From contig JAGVZJ010000050.1 of the NCBI GenBank assembly GCA_018302725.1, forward strand, positions 1 to 5,016: a DNA stretch of 5,016 nt. Direction: 5' to 3'. The notes under the pieces were generated by a model. It was given only the letters and a program-made list of their open reading frames with translations, was not told the DNA's origin and did no database searches. Shown here one piece after another: positions 4,590 through 5,016 of this stretch. Numbering within the stretch: position 1 is the stretch's first letter; every line of letters starts with the position of its first letter. Both the position numbers and the translations under genes were made by a program. Source of the stretch: Candidatus Woesearchaeota archaeon (GTDB taxonomy: Archaea > Nanobdellota > Nanobdellia > SCGC-AAA011-G17 > GW2011-AR20).

Positions 4590-4773
4590 ATTCCCCAAAA
4601 TCTAAATCTCCGCTTATTATAATTGCTTTATTTTTAATGGCCCATTCTACTATCTCAATATCGTTAGTACCTTTCAAATTAGTTTCTCTTACAGCTTTTG
4701 CATAATAACCAAGAACTCTTATCTTTTCAGCTAATAAAGGGGATAAACTTTCATCTATCAGAAAAAAATTCAT
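4576..4773 (-). CDS. DUF5615 PIN-like toxin, truncated to 65 aa (probable pseudogene)
   Basis: DUF5615 proteins have a PIN/Mut7-C-like nuclease fold and are found paired with DUF433 proteins as toxin-antitoxin-type modules; RNA cleavage is the proposed activity. Here the N-terminal half is well preserved: MNFFLIDESLSP (with D7 and E8), LAEKIRVLGYYAKAVRE (helix and strand, to E30), G-T-N-D38-IEIVEWAIKNKA, and IIISGDLDFGE with D56 and D58. The acidic residues expected of the active site are therefore present. The ORF then stops after residue 65, whereas family members are usually about 100-120 residues. The missing C-terminal part is recognisable downstream in another frame. ATG 4773 lies 1 nt after the antitoxin stop, so the two are cotranscribed and probably translationally coupled. 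The toxin is most likely inactive. Confidence 0.8.
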   Translation of the reverse strand: MNFFLIDESLSPLLAEKIRVLGYYAKAVRETNLKGTNDIEIVEWAIKNKAIIISGDLDFGELWST

Positions 4774-4774
4774 T

Positions 4775-5008
4775 TTAAACTGCTATTTCTTCAAAATTTG
4801 TAAATTGAGCAGCAAATTTTAATGATTCTAAAATATCTTCCTTTTTGATATCTGGATAAGTTTTCATTATTTCATTATAATCACAGCCTTCTCCCAACAT
4901 ATTTAAAACAACATAAACAGGGATCCTTGTTCCTTTTATTACAGGCTTGCCTACCATAATCCTAGGATTAATAGTTATTCTCTTGAATTGTTTTATCTTT
5001 TGTTGCAT
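4775..5008 (-). CDS. DUF433 (VapB45-like) antitoxin-family protein, 77 aa
   Basis: DUF433 proteins are small helix-turn-helix-containing proteins that act as the antitoxin-like partner of DUF5615 or PIN-type nucleases. The diagnostic motif RITINPRIMVGKPVIKGTRIPV spans residues 10-31, including the GKPVIKGTRIPV core. It is followed by VLNMLGEGCDYNEIMKTYPDIKKEDILESLKFAAQF (34-69), the usual helix-YPD-helix portion. At 77 residues it is full length for the family. ATG 5008 is the start, with MQQKIKQFK as a short basic lead; only 8 bp of upstream sequence is visible, so the promoter cannot be judged. It sits first in a two-gene operon with the truncated DUF5615 gene (TAA, 1 nt, ATG). The antitoxin is intact while its toxin partner is broken. 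Confidence 0.92.
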   Translation of the reverse strand: MQQKIKQFKRITINPRIMVGKPVIKGTRIPVYVVLNMLGEGCDYNEIMKTYPDIKKEDILESLKFAAQFTNFEEIAV

Positions 5009-5016
5009 CTTATTAA

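Noticed and set aside
4576..4600. Programmed ribosomal frameshift in the DUF5615 gene
   Set aside because: There is no slippery sequence or downstream structure, and joining the frames would still leave the protein short of its central strand, so decay by deletion explains it better.

Overview
The window looks archaeal, most likely from a small-genome, AT-rich DPANN-type lineage (Woesearchaeota or Pacearchaeota-like). This rests on promoter style and protein content, not on any marker gene. Most genes are short and have an archaeal TATA-like box centred about 24-28 bp before the start codon, as expected for leaderless transcripts. Bacterial -35/-10 promoters and clear Shine-Dalgarno sites are largely absent. 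The genes are on both strands, separate or convergent, with one tight two-gene operon at the right edge.

Layout. Positions 1-1579 (minus) hold most of a large secreted protein with Ig-like domains. It has an N-terminal signal peptide and a Pro/Glu-rich C-terminal linker cut by the left edge. Its reading frame is open to the window edge. Next come an 82-residue orphan protein (plus, 1753-2001) and a 181-residue orphan protein (minus, 1965-2510) that overlap tail to tail by 37 bp. A 146-residue orphan gene (plus, 2640-3080) follows. Its likely original start lies upstream at 2583, separated from the rest by one in-frame TGA. Two small winged-helix-type DNA-binding proteins are then arranged divergently (minus 3084-3344, plus 3474-3794). 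Between them lies a pair of perfect 16-bp direct repeats spaced 21 bp apart, a probable operator. A 119-residue basic orphan protein with a CxxC motif (plus, 3934-4293) overlaps a short antisense ORF that begins like a zinc ribbon (minus, 4213-4428).

The right edge (minus, 5008 down to 4461) is a DUF433/DUF5615 pair, a known type II toxin-antitoxin-like arrangement. The DUF433 antitoxin-like protein is complete. The PIN-like DUF5615 partner is broken: its frame stops at residue 65, and its C-terminal third is readable in another frame just downstream, with the central part apparently deleted.

The genes do not form one pathway. The likely functional units are the surface protein, the divergent regulator pair and the decayed toxin-antitoxin module. 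Several short ORFs cannot be assigned a function. No tRNA, rRNA, CRISPR array or insertion sequence was seen.
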